This document shows, piece by piece, positions 22,495-36,300 of a DNA stretch of 64,000 nucleotides (position 1 is the first letter of the stretch; each line of letters begins with the position of its first letter). Under the pieces are notes generated by a model that saw nothing but the letters and a program-made list of their open reading frames with translations, was not told the DNA's origin and made no database searches. Origin of the DNA: Alligator mississippiensis. Its lineage: Eukaryota; Chordata; Crocodylia; Alligatoridae. The position numbers were made by a program, and so were the translations under genes. The stretch is from assembly GCF_030867095.1 (NCBI RefSeq), contig NC_081824.1:344094203-344158202 (forward strand). The letters run 5' to 3'.

Positions 22495-22990
22495 TCAGTA
22501 TTAGTACAGCTGGAGCACTGCATCCAGCTCTGGGGACCGCACTTCAAGAAGGATGTAGAGAAGCTTGAGAAAGTCCAGAGAAGAGCCAGTCATATAATTA
22601 GAGGCCTGAAAAGCAAGAAAAGAGATCCTAGAAAAGAGAGCACTTCAGGGGGTTTTGGTGGTAGCTTACAAATACATCAGGGGAGAGCATCAAGGGCTAG
22701 GCGAACAACTATTCACCAAAGCTCCCCACGGGAAAACCAGGAGCAATGGTCATAAACTCCTAGAAGAAGGTTTTAGACTGGATATAAGGAAAAACTTCTT
22801 CATGGTTTGTGTGACCAGACTCTGGAATAGACTCCCAGTGGGGTTGGTACAGGCGCCTACCCTGGAGATCTTCAAAAGGAGACTGAACACACACCTTGCT
22901 GGGGTTAGTTGACCCCAGCAGTCTTTCCTGCCCAGAGCAGGGGGGCTGGACCCAATGATCTCACAAGGTCCCTTCCAGCCCCAAACTTCT
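22495..22990 (+). mobile_element. CR1 LINE 3' fragment
   Basis: A broken frame encodes the CR1 reverse-transcriptase tail (VQLEHCIQLWGPHFKKDVEK, then RLWNRLP), followed by the typical 3' end GGACCCAATGATCTCACAAG and CCCTTCCAGCC. It is 5'-truncated and not coding. Confidence 0.9.
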
Positions 22991-23552
22991 GTTAATACTG
23001 AGAAGATGCAAATAGCTTGCATGCCAAGAGAACAATAGGCTGGTTTTGTCATCAAAAGCAATTAGTAACATGATACACAGTAAAGTGCGTGTATGGAGGA
23101 GAGGGCATAGATCTATTTAATCTGCTCCTGTTTTATGATATGGATACACAACACAGGTAATATGGAGTAATTGACTTTTACTTTGTTATAAATGTGGCAT
23201 GGATACACAACACACAGCTGTGCTATGCAGTAAAAATCATAACCCAGGTAAAACGTTATACCTTGAAAAACATGTAAGAATTTTACATGGGAAAGTTACC
23301 ATGTAGAACTTGTCAATTTCTTGCTAGGCTAGCTCTTTACTCAGTACAAACCAGATCCTCTACCACCTGGTTTATATGCAATTCTACACTTTCTTGTTAA
23401 AACAGGAAATGTCACTCCTTGTTTGAGTAATGGTAGAATGATGGAAATTCAATATTAAATCTGCCAATATAACTCTACAAAGTATCTTAAAAGTTCCATG
23501 GGGCAGAACAAAGCTGATGAAGAATGCGTTTCGTTCAAAAGTTTCTCTAAGC

Positions 23553-23736
23553 CAGGGGTGGGCAAAATGCAGCCTGCAGGCTGGATGCGGCCCACCAGGC
23601 CATTCTATCCAGCCCGTGGGGCCCCTAAAAAATTTAGAAAATTAATATTTATCTGCCCCGACTGCCTGTCATGCAGCCCTCAACAGCTTGCCAAAACTCA
23701 GTAAGTGGCCTTCACCCAAATAATTGCCCACCCCTG
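23553..23736. mobile_element. hAT-like short element (CAGGGGTGGGCAA family)
   Basis: The ends are CAGGGGTGGGCAAAATGC and AATTGCCCACCCCTG, inverted copies, and the body matches 14624-14810. The flanking 8 bp do not match cleanly. A fragment of the unnamed TCCAATAAAAGATA repeat follows directly. Confidence 0.85.
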
Positions 23737-23830
23737 CCTATCCCAACCATGCAGTTGGTTCAATAAAAGATACCCACAAAAATCTTTGGATCCAGATAAA
23801 TATTTTATAGGGTGTCAGCTTTCAGGTCTA
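23737..23830 (-). repeat. Fragment of an unnamed interspersed repeat
   Basis: TTGGTTCAATAAAAGATACC and a following GTGTCAGCTTTCAGGTC show it belongs with 4966-5029 and, in the opposite orientation, with 1236-1345 and 49806-49915. Confidence 0.5.
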
Positions 23831-26089
23831 TTTTGCTAGGAATTGTTATAAACATTGTCTAAGCTGTAATAACAGTACTGGGCAGAAGGACAAAAAATAA
23901 ATCCTGTATTGTTCTGATCATAAGGTGAATCTGCATACAAGTCAACCTCACATTTTCAGGTTCAGTTGTAGGAAAACCAGCTTTTTTTCCCAAAGTATAA
24001 GTCAATAACAAAGATAAAGTCTTTGAACTGTTTATTGTCCTTACATAATCCCACAGGAGAATCAAGTAAACAAGAAAGGACTCAAAACAGCAGCCTCTGT
24101 ACCAAAGTAAGACCCTTATTAAATGGCCAGGTTTGAATTGCAGTTCTAGATTCAAACTGTGTGAGTGATCAAAATCCTAGATCCAAATAGCCCTGGTTTA
24201 AGCTACAAAATCTACATTTTCCTATTTGAGGGATCTGGGGAAAGGAGAAATTGGGTAGTGGTATTTACACCATTGTTACAGGTAGGTGTCAACTCAGATT
24301 TGATCTCTCCTAAAAGTGTGAAGCAAGTACAGCCAGCTAATTTGTATTTTAGAAGAATTAAATATGTTGTTTTTAAAGACATTTAAATACAATTAATTAC
24401 CACTAATTGAGCCACAGACATTTTTAAACTTTATTTTCAGGATACCTAGCATTTTCAAAATAAGACACTGTAAAAATAGGTTTCAAAAACGTTTAAACTT
24501 TAAACATCCACCCTTTTGAACTGTATCCAACCCTGCATGACTTCCTTGTAGCTTACCTTGTAGGTGGTTTCCTGGGTCTGCAGCTCTAGCAGTAAGCTAC
24601 CATCTTAGATTGCCCCCTGGCTAGGGACCAAAGGATTCCCAGCCCCTCACTCCCTCCAGTAAAGCCAAGCATCTGGAAGCCTCCCCTTGGCATGGGGCTT
24701 TTGGGGGTTCTGAGCTCCCACCGCAAATTAATGCCTATCTCCCACCCTAATGGAGCAGACCAGAGAGAGATCCGGGAACTACAGAGATGGTGGCCATTTG
24801 AATCAACCCTGCCTTTCTTGCCCTTAGTGTCATTTCAGGAGCTTCACATTGCTCCAATTGTAGGTCTACCTTGCCAATAGGTTGTGTGTGATTTTGATCA
24901 TTCTTTTTTAGGGAAGAAGAGCTAAACGTAGAATAAACCAGTAATTATTCAGTAGGGAAGATTCATAACACTAAAGGCTGTAACTAGACATCTGAAAGCA
25001 GTAACTTTAGCATTGTCAAGACTGCAACACCATAGTAAATAATTTGTAATCCAGAACAGTTCTTTTTCTGCATTCAGCGCTCTGAACATTGAAGTGATCA
25101 TGCTATAAAAGCAAAAAAAATCTAACCAAACACAGTCCCGCCCCCTGCCCCTGAAAAATGCCTATGTAGTCATTTCCCAACTCTTTGCAAGGGAGGAGAG
25201 GTATGTTTACTACCATGTGCCATCTAATAGTGCCAAGGTGGGCGAAAGAGGTGAGAAACAAATTAAAACTACAGATTAGATATACGCATGGCTCTACAGG
25301 AATGAATGGTAAAGCACGTTAAGTCTTTAACTTGCAGTTGTCTTGAACGAAATTTGAGTTTTAAGGCAATTATCAGTTGCTTTCTTCAACATTGCCTTAC
25401 TAGAAGACATTAATTGGCTGGAATTTTTGTCAGCATCCTCGCTTGTTTTGACTTCAGGCAAATACATATTTTTTTCACCCTTACTGTCTTTGCCAAGAGC
25501 GAGGAGAAATGATGATTGAGTACACCTCAGTATTGAGCAGCAGCATGTTTGTCAGCTGTTGGAGGTACTTTGGGTTATATCAGCCTGCTGCCATCAGCTA
25601 CTTAGCTAGACGCCTATAGCTGCTGGTCTTCTGTGGCCACTTCCATTACAAAGCAATCGTACATTCAGAGCTGTACATCTGTTCTGGTGGCAATGGGCCC
25701 GTGGCATCTCAGGCAATTGCAACAGATGACTAAGGGAAAGCAACACACTAAAGTTACATTAAAGAGACCCAGATGAAGTTATATGCAAGGCAGAACCAGA
25801 GCTGGCGGAAAGCTTCCAAATGAGATGAAGTAGCTTCTCCCTGAGAGTGGAGAGGCTTACATAGCACTCTGTGAAGTTCCACTGTAGACTCAACTGCTAA
25901 TTCAGAAGGGTAAGTCTATCACCATTCTGGCAGCAATGACACAATGGCAAACAAAATTTGCTGGAAGGGAATTTTCCATTAGCACTTCTTTGTTTTTTTT
26001 CTATCTTGTCAGTCATAAGCTATAAGTAAAAACCAAGGTGACCTATCCTATGAGGACAGTGGATGAGGAAGTTATTCAAGTGCTTTAGG
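23831..26089. other. Gene-free stretch
   Basis: No exon, RNA gene or transposon end could be supported on either strand. Short frames lack splice context. Confidence 0.5.
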
Positions 26090-26480
26090 CCCCTGGCACA
26101 CGTTACACTTAAGACATGATTAACCAGTTAATCATGTCTTGTTACCCAGCCACACACTAATCCAGTTAAGTGTGATAAAATGAGGAATAAACCAGTTATT
26201 ACACAAAAACGTGTAGTAACTGTGTTGCTGGCTCCTATCATGCCATTAATTGAACATGTGGCCAGGCAGCCGTTGGGGCAGTAGAGAAGGGGTGGCCCCC
26301 ATAGCTGGGGGCCCCTCAGCTGATCTGGGCTCTCAGTCTCCATGCATCCTTAAGGCTGGGAACAATCAACTGTTGGGGCTCCCAGCTACAGGGGTGCACC
26401 ATGTGCTCCCACAGCTAGGACCCCCATCAGCTGATGGAACTCCCAGCTGCAGCTTGCTACTTGTCAGCATAGGAGGAACC
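26090..26480. repeat. Probable inverted-repeat element with GC-rich imperfect repeats
   Basis: The start GGCCCCTGGCACACGTTACAC looks like a transposon terminus and is followed by a local inverted pair, AAGACATGATTAACCAG and AGTTAATCATGTCTT (26113-26141). From 26270 to 26460 GGCTCCCAGCT/AGCTGATGG-like units recur. The far end is not found. Confidence 0.4.
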
Positions 26481-28810
26481 TGGGATTATGATACATAGTC
26501 TTTCCTTCCATATAATTTTCCACGTATAAAATGTAATTATTGGGGGATCATCTTAAATTTGCTACCCCCTACTGCTGCAGCAGGGAAAGCAGCAGCAGGG
26601 GGGCAAGTGGGGGCAGTAGCAGAATAAGCAGGCTGTCCCCTGCCCCTTGACTCTCCTGTGAGTCTGCCCCCCTGCTGCCTGTACCCCAATTGTCTGCCTC
26701 TGGTGTCTGCTTTGGCCACTTGCTTTCCCCTTTTCCTCCCCGCAGCTTACCATGTGAAGCAGCTCAGATTCTGGCTCCAGCTCTTGCCCAGATCATGAAG
26801 CGCACAGTGGCTCTGGCTCACTTGCCCCAGCCCCAGGACCAGAACAGTTCTCCTGCCACTGCACAATCTCCGCCCCATGCCCCACCCCACTCCATGTTGT
26901 CTTCCCTTGGGTTGGGACCAGTTGGAGCAGCATCTGCCTCAGTTGGTACTCAAATCCTAGAGAGTTTCTTCCCCCCCGCCCCATTTGAACGGGGAAAAAA
27001 ACCCTTCATGTTGGACTTGAGTACATATGGTATTTCAATACATTTCTAAAGATGCTGAACTAGGAGTTATGACTTGTCCCTTGGATTCTGCATGCATCCT
27101 CAGCAACTTTCTTCTGTTTTTTGCCAATTAACTACAGAAATTATAACAACTATCATGCTAATATACAAGAAATGCTCTAATTGGCCTCCTTTGTGCTTGA
27201 AAGGAGGATGGATTTCTAACAGGGAAAAAGTACAAGAAGATAAAGGATTGTCAATGTACAAGTCACTGACTGTAAAAGCATGGCTCCTTTCTTGTTAATG
27301 CCCTTCATTTCCCTGCATTTGAGGTCTGACACCTTCTATTCACCTTCCTTTTTGCTTTTTAGAGACATTGGTCCACAATTCTTTTAATTCTCTCCTCTAC
27401 CTTTGATGAGCGATATGACCTGCCCTTTCATACACAATCCCCCACATGTAAGAATTCTTTAATTGTGATAGATTATTTTCTTCTACATCCTCACTTTGTC
27501 TCTCTTCATTCTCCCCTTGGTAGTTTCCAATTTGGTATGATCTTCTGCTGGCCTACCACTGTGTCATATTCCTAGAAGTACACTGTAAGCATTAGTTTAT
27601 CAATAATCAAAAGACCCTATACATAGTATTATGAAATGGGAAAAAAATGAGACAGAGTTAGAGAAATCTGGTGATAAAACAGTAACATTACTTAAGACTC
27701 TTCACCTTCCATCTGACTGACTTGAAGTACTCAATACAATAATACAATCAGTAAGAAGAAGAAAAACAGACACGTTACTATTCTGTGTGATCAGTATCTT
27801 TTGCTGGAGACACAGAAATTGTACTTCATCTTTATTAAGACTAAACTTTAAGGCCTTAATATTCTATACATTATTCAAACTGTTACAGTTTTATTCAGCA
27901 GAGGTAATCAATCAGCTCATTAGTTCTGAAATGCATTTAGCAATATACTTTGCTAAGACATCATATAAATAGTAATTGGGCTATTAATATCCTTTAATTA
28001 TCAGTGAAGAACTAACAAATCTAGGACATAATAACTGCTGCTTTTTTCAAGAAATACAAGAGCCCTTCAAGCTTTGCCACCTTGAACTGTTCTCTTGTTA
28101 ATAATGGACAGTAAATGATTCTTCTGTACATCACGCACACTGTCAAGATGCTTCAGCTACTACAGGGTTTTCTTTTTGTGGACAGCAGCACATGTCAATT
28201 TTGGCACGGACATTCTTTTTTTCCCCAAGTTTATAAATGCAAGATGCTTCCTTGGTCTCACCACAGGCAGCTATCAAAACATACATGGGGCTAGACATAA
28301 GAAAGAAGGCTCACTCCACACTGACCATCATTATATGATCCTGGATATCATATCAATATTCAAAATCCATCCTTTAGATCTGCAGTGTCTCAAGTGCAGC
28401 TCAAGAACCAAAACATGATCACTGAATCTTCAAATGCTGCTTTGGCTTTCTTCTCCCATTAACTGCAGGAGTTAAGCTGATCAACTGCAAGTTTTCATTG
28501 CTGGTGAATACAAAGATTTCTCTTAATCAAACAGAAACAATACACAAGCACGTAAATGTTATGCTTATGTTCATTTAGTCTCAACTTTAAAACTAAGTGC
28601 AATTCTTAAATACATGGCAAGTTGCTCAGTTACCTAAAGGTGACACAAAGTTTGGACACTCATTTTAGAAAACTGCAGCCAACAATTACCTGGAAGCATC
28701 AAGAGCAAATCCTCCCTCTTTAGGACTGGGGAAGAGCATTTTGGGAAGGAGATTTCCCTTTCTTCTGAAGCGCCAGATACTGATCACTGCTGAAAGGCAG
28801 GGTACTGGAA
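26481..28810. other. Intergenic sequence downstream of CHST10
   Basis: No exon is recognised. 26560-26990 is C-rich with small frames of biased composition; the rest is AT-rich and unremarkable. Confidence 0.5.
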
Positions 28811-28831
28811 TGGGATGGAGCATTAGTCCAA

Positions 28832-29810
28832 TTTATTATGGCAACTCTTACATGCTTTCTTCTTTTCACAACTTTATTAAATAAACTTAGCAGCTTGTAC
28901 AGTTAGAAAATAAACCAAGTTAAAATGCACAGTATTTAAAGAGCAGGTCTTGGCTTTTATATTGCTCTTGCAAATACATTTAGCTTTACTTTAACTCACT
29001 TCCCCAACAGTCCTATATTTCTTCTTGGAAACTATGCTCCATTTGTATCTGAAGTGTTTGGACATCTTACGAACTTGGATGTCAACAATTAAAACAAAAG
29101 TATAACAACTGTGAGGCATGATAAACCTGCATAAGGACAGGTAGCACTATGGACACAGGAATAAAGACAAAAGGCCTCTGAAATCAGCCCTTCCTGGATA
29201 GAACTAAAACTTCTGTTAAGTTTGAATAATTTTTCATGTGTGGCAAAAACAAAAAACCAAAACCAAAAATGAGATTAGATCAGCACAACCTTTACAATAA
29301 TCACATAACAGAATCTGGACATCTTTTGTTTGTCTCTAGCGCATTTATTATTGGTCCTATACTGGCCTCTAGTTTTCATAGCTTGTGGGAGACTCCACAG
29401 TTCTGTCTGGTAAATAGTAAGCATCAACACTACACAAATTTCATAAGCTGAGCCTAAAGTTAACCTCCAGTGAACCGCCTTCTTTACAACATTTTTCAGT
29501 TGCATTCTATTTTACTTTCTTTTATAACCTATTGGTCCCTCCTCTTTCTCCCTGAAGGAAGAAGGGTTAGGTGGCATTTTATATCTTAGACAACATAGAT
29601 TCATTCTTAACAGACTGCAATGTTGTATGCTGAAAATATGGTCAGTAAATAACACGGAGTCCCTAACTGTCCACAAATATTCCACCAAAAATGGAGCAAA
29701 GTCAAAAAGATAGAAAATAATGGTCAGTCTCAGTTCAGCCAGTGTGGCAGCTGATGTTCATATGCCATAGTCTAATTTAATAGATACTTCTTCCCAGCTT
29801 AATCTAGGTG
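28832..29810 (-). other. CHST10: Candidate 3' untranslated region of CHST10
   Basis: Downstream of the stop codon the minus strand reaches AATAAA signals at 29349-29344, 28878-28873 and 28837-28832. The last two, 41 bp apart, look like the main end of a roughly 1-kb 3' UTR. Which signal is used cannot be decided from sequence alone. Confidence 0.6.
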
Positions 29811-30348
29811 TCAGTTTAGCAAGAAATCTGGCTCTTGATATCCAAATAGTTTAAAGTCTCCTTCAAAACGGGCATACAGGCGTTTTATATCTCGCTTGCT
29901 AATTCCTGAGAAATAGCGCTCTACTTTTGTTTTGTTGTATGTTGTTATGCCTGGTGGAATCGTGGGATAGGATACCAGATGGTCTATTCCTGCTGCTTTC
30001 AAGATATACGGAGCATCATCCTCTAGAGTTTCATGATGTCCAATCACAGTGTATGATATTTCACACGGAGCACAAAGTTCCACATACGTTACCCAATGAA
30101 TGATGTGATCCCCAAACTGAACATCTAGCCATCGGTGATTAGGATCACCCAAATAACGCACAAAGTCCTCGAACTGCAGCCCCCTAGTCTCTGTGCGATT
30201 CTTCCTATATTTCCGGATAATACCAGGAGCAATTTCATGCCTATACCAGGGTTCAAATCGAGGATTGTGGACAAACTTGTCCTTAAATGCAGAAATAAGT
30301 CTCTCAAATGGATCTCTTACAATAAAAAACTTGAAGTATAAATTCAAT
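29811..30348 (-). CDS. CHST10: CHST10 coding exon 5 (last; stop codon)
   Basis: The acceptor reads TTTTTTCCTTTAG before A-TTG-AAT. The exon completes the split arginine codon 180 and encodes residues 181-358, ending PDFLLN and TGA at 29813-29811. It carries the 3'-phosphosulfate binding motif (RDPFERLISAF) and the conserved catalytic-domain tail, including YLGDPNHRWLD and IGHHETLEDDAPYIL. Confidence 0.98.
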
Positions 30349-33300
30349 CTAAAGGAAAAAAGAAATAACAGGGATTAAAAAGATGGATGAAGAGAACAAG
30401 TTACTGAAGAGCTATAAAACTTAGATGAAACATGATGACTTCTGTAACAACAACATGGCTCTTAAGCCCTTTTCATTACCTGCACCTATTACAATGAGCA
30501 AGGCTTAAAATGTTTTACTTACTTTAATGAGTACAAGGAATTGAAAAATGTAAAAACAAGGAAGGTTTAGCTTTGTTTCTATAATTTAGGGATTAACTGA
30601 ATCTTGCTAACTGACAAAAGAGGGCTGAATCCCATTAACAGCGAACAGCTCTGAACTCCTAAATGCAGGAGTCTCAGGTGCAAATAAGAACAAAAATACA
30701 GAAAGTGATCCACAACAGCTGGGACATACACAGTGGAACACACACAAGAGCTGAGCTCTCACTGCCAGATGGCCAGACAAATTACTGCTATATAAAACAT
30801 AATTTTTACTTTTTATTTAAAATTTTGAAACACATTTCTTAATTATAGTTTACAAAAACAACTTTCATACCTGACAGGGCAGAATGATATTCAGAATCAT
30901 AATTTTTTCACAGTTAGTTTTGACATCAGTAAAGATTTAGTTTTAATTTACTGTAAACAAAGAGAGGCAAAATGCATGGAAGTGGAGACAGTACTGCCCC
31001 CTACATGGGTAACCTCTCAATCCAATACCCGCTGAAGTCAATGAAAGGACTTTCATCAACTTTATTGTACAATGGATCAGGCCTTCAATTGCCTAAACTA
31101 ACAAGGTAGGACTAGAGAGGAGCACAAACCAGATGCACACCATCCTCTGCTCCCCTACTAAAATCTTTTGTCAGTTTGGTACAAGACTCCTAACCGAATC
31201 TTAGCTTTGGGTCTTGAACCAATTTCTGTGATCGTCTGAAAAGCAACAACCCAGACTTTGTAGGAATTCACCTTCAGAACACCCAGTGTCTCAAGGCCAC
31301 CTCCAAGGTGAACAGTCAGGTATTAAGCAGGGTTGCTCACTGGAGACAGAACAGCTGACTCTCCAACCTTAGGGATGTGATAGTAGTTTCTAAGGGAGAT
31401 TTTACAAGGACCAAAGTCCAAAGGATCAAAGTCCACTGTAAACACTGGGATTTATTCCATCAATTTTAATGGACTTTGGACCAGCTCCCAGATTTGGGGT
31501 CACCTCTCTCTTAAGGAGCTATCCTTACCTAAAACCTGCTCTTCAAAGTGGCTTGTAAAAGCTATGGCCTTGGATACAACAACAATTTTTTTAAGCCATC
31601 CACATAAAAATCTCTTCCCAAGTGTCCACAAACATTTTGCTTCTTGCCCTCTTCCTTCCCCAACCCTGATTTTTGTGGCATCAACATGAGTAAAGGTGGT
31701 AGAATCTCAGGTACACTTAGATGGTAAGCTCTTCTGGGCAATTTGTCTACTGCTTGTCAGAAACAACCTGAAGATGTGTGGTTTTAAGTAATAAACAGAT
31801 ATCCTAAATCAGTCGTCCCCAACTGGTTAATTATGATTGACTGGTCAATTGGGGAGCCTCTTTTGGTTGATCCTGGGGCAGGGCATGCGCATGAGCACAT
31901 ACCCCTCCCCCAGCCCAGCAGGTCAATCTATGGGGGAGGGAAGAGGCGGAGGCCAGATCAAGGCCCCTGCAGTAAGGGACTGATGGTGTGACCCAGCTAG
32001 GAGCAGAGGAAGGTGAGTGGGGCCCCAGCTCAGCCAGGTGGTGGGAGGACTGGAGCCCAGGGGGCTCATCCATGGGTGGGGGGAGGTCACCCACCACTGG
32101 ATGCACCCCAGCAGAGGCCCTGGGAGCATGTGCCCCTCCCCCACATCTCTGCATGGGGCAGAGGTACGCCTTGACCCCTGCTAGAGCTGGCTACATGCAG
32201 GTGTGGTTCAGCCCAGCAGCGAGACACATTTGGCAAACACCCACTCCTGGACCAGCTGCAGCAGGGCTCGGGGTGCAAAGTCCAGCCTGCAATGGCAGAC
32301 ACCTCCGCACAAAGATGGGGGGACACATACCTCTCCCCCCCCAATGTGGGGCAGTACAGTTGGCTGCAGCAGCAGTGAGTGAGGGTGTGGGGCAGGCCCT
32401 GCACAGACAGGGTGGGCGCAGGATGGAGCCGCGAGCAGCTTGTCCAGTGGGGGCATATGCCCCTGGATGTGCACACGGGGTGGGGCAGGCTGCAGCTGTG
32501 AGCTGGGGCCAGGCTCTTCCCAGCAAGGGTGTTGGGCCATGCTATGCTCAGGCCAGGCAGTAGCAGCACTGGAAGGGGAGCTATGGGGCGGGGGAGGGGC
32601 TGCAGGCACCCAAAAATGTGTTGTAGCCCTCCAACCCTCTCCCAGCACTGCCGCCACCTGCCCTGAGTGCAGCATGACCCAACACCCCCTGTTGGGAAGA
32701 ACCCAGCGCAAACTTCTCATCCCCCTGCTGGGGGAGGGGAGGGGACAAGCAGGCTTCTGCTGTGGGCGGGTACACTATGCTATGCTCTTCCCGGTGGGGC
32801 CTGGGCCGGGCTGCACTCAGCATGGGCAGCGACAGCAGTCCTGGGAGGGGGTTAGGGGACCTATGGCAAATTTTTACGTGCCTGCAGCCCCTCCTCCCCC
32901 TGTAGCCCCGCTCCCAACTCTGCCTCTGCCGCCCGGCCTGAGTTCAGTGCGGCGAAACACCCCCACTGGGAAGAGCCCAGCACTGCCCCAGCCCCAGTAC
33001 ACCCTGCCCTGCCCTGCCTGCAGATATAGGGGCACACACCCCCCATGCCCTCCTGGGTTGCATGCACTTCCCAGACGAGCTACTCGCAGCTCTGTCCCAC
33101 ACCCTACCCCAGCTGTGCAGGGCCTGCCCCTGACCCACTCCCTTACTCACTACCATGGTGGGGGGAACAATTGAGGCCCCAGCAGTGAGGGAGAGGGCAA
33201 GGCAGAGCCAGGAGTAGGGGCTGGGGAGAGTGGGGAACAAACGGAGGTCTGGGGGGGGGGGGGGGAGGACACATACTCCGGGCCTCCACTTGTCCCACCG

Positions 33301-36300
33301 CCCTGCCCGGCCAGGACCCCACCCCCACCCTCCCCAGCCCCTGCTCCTGCCTGTGCCCTGCTCCCTCCCTCACTGCTGGGGCCTCAATCTGCCCCGCCCC
33401 TGCCACTGCCCTTTCCCCTCCCCCAGGGCTCTTCCTCCAGACTTACCTGCTGGGGGGAGGCGTGCCCCCCGAATAGTTTTTTCTCCCTCTGCCTGGATCT
33501 GCACCCCACCCCCCTTCCCTCCCCACAGACTGACCTGCGGGCGGGGTAGAAGGAGGCAGCACACAGTAGATCTTGAGTTGCTTTTTAATTCAAAAAGTGA
33601 TCTCCTACCCAAAAAGACTGGAGACCACCATTCTAAATAGATCTATATGGAATTACCCTTTTGAATTACATACTGGAATTACCCTTTGGAAATAGGTATG
33701 GGATGGTAACATCAGAATTCACATAGCCAATAAAAGTACACTGATGAACAAAGGGTATAAGAGAAGTAAAAGCCTCCTTGGTTCAAGGTCTGAATCTGAA
33801 ATGTGCAGTTTCATTATTTCCCCTTCTGGTTTGGAAATTCACCAACTTCCCTAAGAAATCACCTCTCACCTTTTCTGTATTTCAGAGTCACTGAAAGAAG
33901 ATAAGCGTGGTAGGCCATTCTTCTCGTGGTCATGCACAATGTTCTCTGGAATCTCTTCTATGGAAGAAAATGCTCCTAGATAAATCAGACAGATAGAATG
34001 AAAGGAAAGGAAAGGAAAGGAAAGGAAAGGAAAGGAAAGGAACAAAAGAACATGTCTTTCAGTGGTGGATTTTTGCCTGCTCTGTGTTGCTTCTATCTAT
34101 GGTTACTGGATTTACAGTAGTTAAAGAACAGGAGATTCTGACCACAATGCTAGCAGCTGTTAACACTTAACAGAATACCTCTTTTGGAGATCTGTTATGT
34201 GATGACTACAACTGTAGCCAAATCAGTTCAAGTCTCTCAATAATGCATGGTGAACAAGTTGTTTCTCTAATAAAAACCAAGCCCTCCTCCCCCTTTGCAC
34301 AACTCTCCATGAAATGCAATTGGAAAGACTTTGAAGATTAACTCCGAGGAAGAGAAAAAGGGGTTTTTTCCTCTCATTTTTTGTTGGAAACAAAACCAAA
34401 TGCTGTAAACTTCTAGTTGAGCTGCAATAACATTAAACACTTTGCTGTCAGTATCTTAGCTGTCTCCTCTCCTTCCTGCCCTCTTTTCAGAACACCTATA
34501 CACTAAAATGAAAAATTTTAAAAATTCTCATCATTCAACATCCACAGATTTTAATAATAAAATCATACGGAAGTATCTCCAGGACTTTATCAGCAACTAA
34601 GTTCTGCCCCGCGTGGTTAAATATCCTGCTCTGCAAAGTGATATATCCACGCAGAGCACAAGGGAAATCAAAAGGGACTCTTTCTGTCTATAAGGCTATG
34701 AGTAAATAAAAATGGTACTGTGCCTGGCATCATTGCCCTCATTGCCTTTACTTACATAGTAAGTTTGCCCACCAGTGCCCCACCAGCAGTAATAGGTTAC
34801 AATGTTGGAACAAATACAGAATCATAAAACCAAGCCGTTCTATGTGCCTCTTCTACCCTAGTGCTTCCACCCTCCACTGGAGCTACTAACGATGAGAAAC
34901 AGTTCAGTAAAAAGCTTAGTTTAGAAGATGCCACAGTAATTCACAGAACCTAGATCCTAATTATTTTGGGCTTGTGCTATATTAAATTTTTTGATGGTTT
35001 ACTTGTGTGAATTTAGAGCTTGCAAAAGATGCAAGACTGGTCAGCCATAAAAAAAATGAAACCTCCCAGCTGGATCCCTATATATTGAGCTGGAGAATAA
35101 GCCTCCATTATGGATAAAGAATCATAAATATCCACAATTTGAGAGCTGAGCTCACCAGTGTCAAACTAAGTGCTGGTATTTGCTACCAGGCACTCATCTA
35201 CTGGGAACCGGAGCAAGACTGCACATCTCTCACCATTGGCCATAGCACTCAAATAATAACTTAATGTTATCAAACTGTCATGAGTTCATATGAGTAACCT
35301 GGAGGCAAAAGTTTCCAATTCCCAGTCCTGTCATTCATGCCTAAACAAAAGCTTTCCAATAAATGCATCTAATCCCTCCAGTACTGTTACAAGTTGCTTA
35401 GGGCAAGACTAACACTCCTCCACCATTAGCAACCCTGAGCTGCTCTTTGCATGCCCTCCATTTTCACTGAGTAAGTACTCTCAGTACTGTAGAGGATTTC
35501 TTTGGTAAGCCACTTTTTATGTTCTTCTAGCTGCACAATAGAGCATCTGCCACGGCAGTAGTGCCAGCTTCATTCTTAGCCTGTGTGCGTCACTGACTTC
35601 CATCTTCCTTTCAGAATAACTTTGGAGACAAAGAGATGCCAAAATCTCAGAGTAAAATCTTAGCATATGTTATAAATTCCTTCTATTTAATAGCTAGTAT
35701 TTTCCCCAAGGTGTGGCTTTCACAATCATTTAGACATCTATCTATACTTTCTGTGGGGTTCCAGCTTTCAACCCCTTATGTTAAGATGGAAATTACATCC
35801 AAATTAATGCTCTGGTACTGGTCATTAAGGTGTAAATTGTCAAGGACAACCTTGCTTACAGTCTAACAAATGCAAATACCACACTGCCAATTTGTGATTT
35901 CTTCTAGACAGCCCTACAGTCTTGCATGGTACTGCCAGTGTAAGTAACTGAGACCATCTCATATATACCTTTGCTTTCCAAGTTAATTCTTGAGTTGCAA
36001 GTTGCAGGATATTCCTTATGCTATCCCCAAATTATTATACCCATTTACCATTTAATGATGGCATTTGCAAAATCTCTTGTGTATACTAAACCATCTTGTG
36101 GTTTAATTCATGCTCATGCTCCCTTTGAACTTTTTCTTCGTAAGGCTGTCAATGGCAACATTATAAAGGTGACACCAGAGAATGCACCTTCCTTTGATAC
36201 TTGTGTTCAAGTTAAAGTGTTCATTCAGGTTTGCATGCATTACACCTTAGCATAAAGCCAAAAGGATGCAAATTATTTTTCCTCACATACCAGAAGACTT

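Noticed and set aside
32440-33174. Longest plus-strand open frame (244 codons)
   Set aside because: It lies in a GC-rich hAT-like element, overlaps equally long frames on the opposite strand, has low-complexity proline/glycine/alanine content and no domain.
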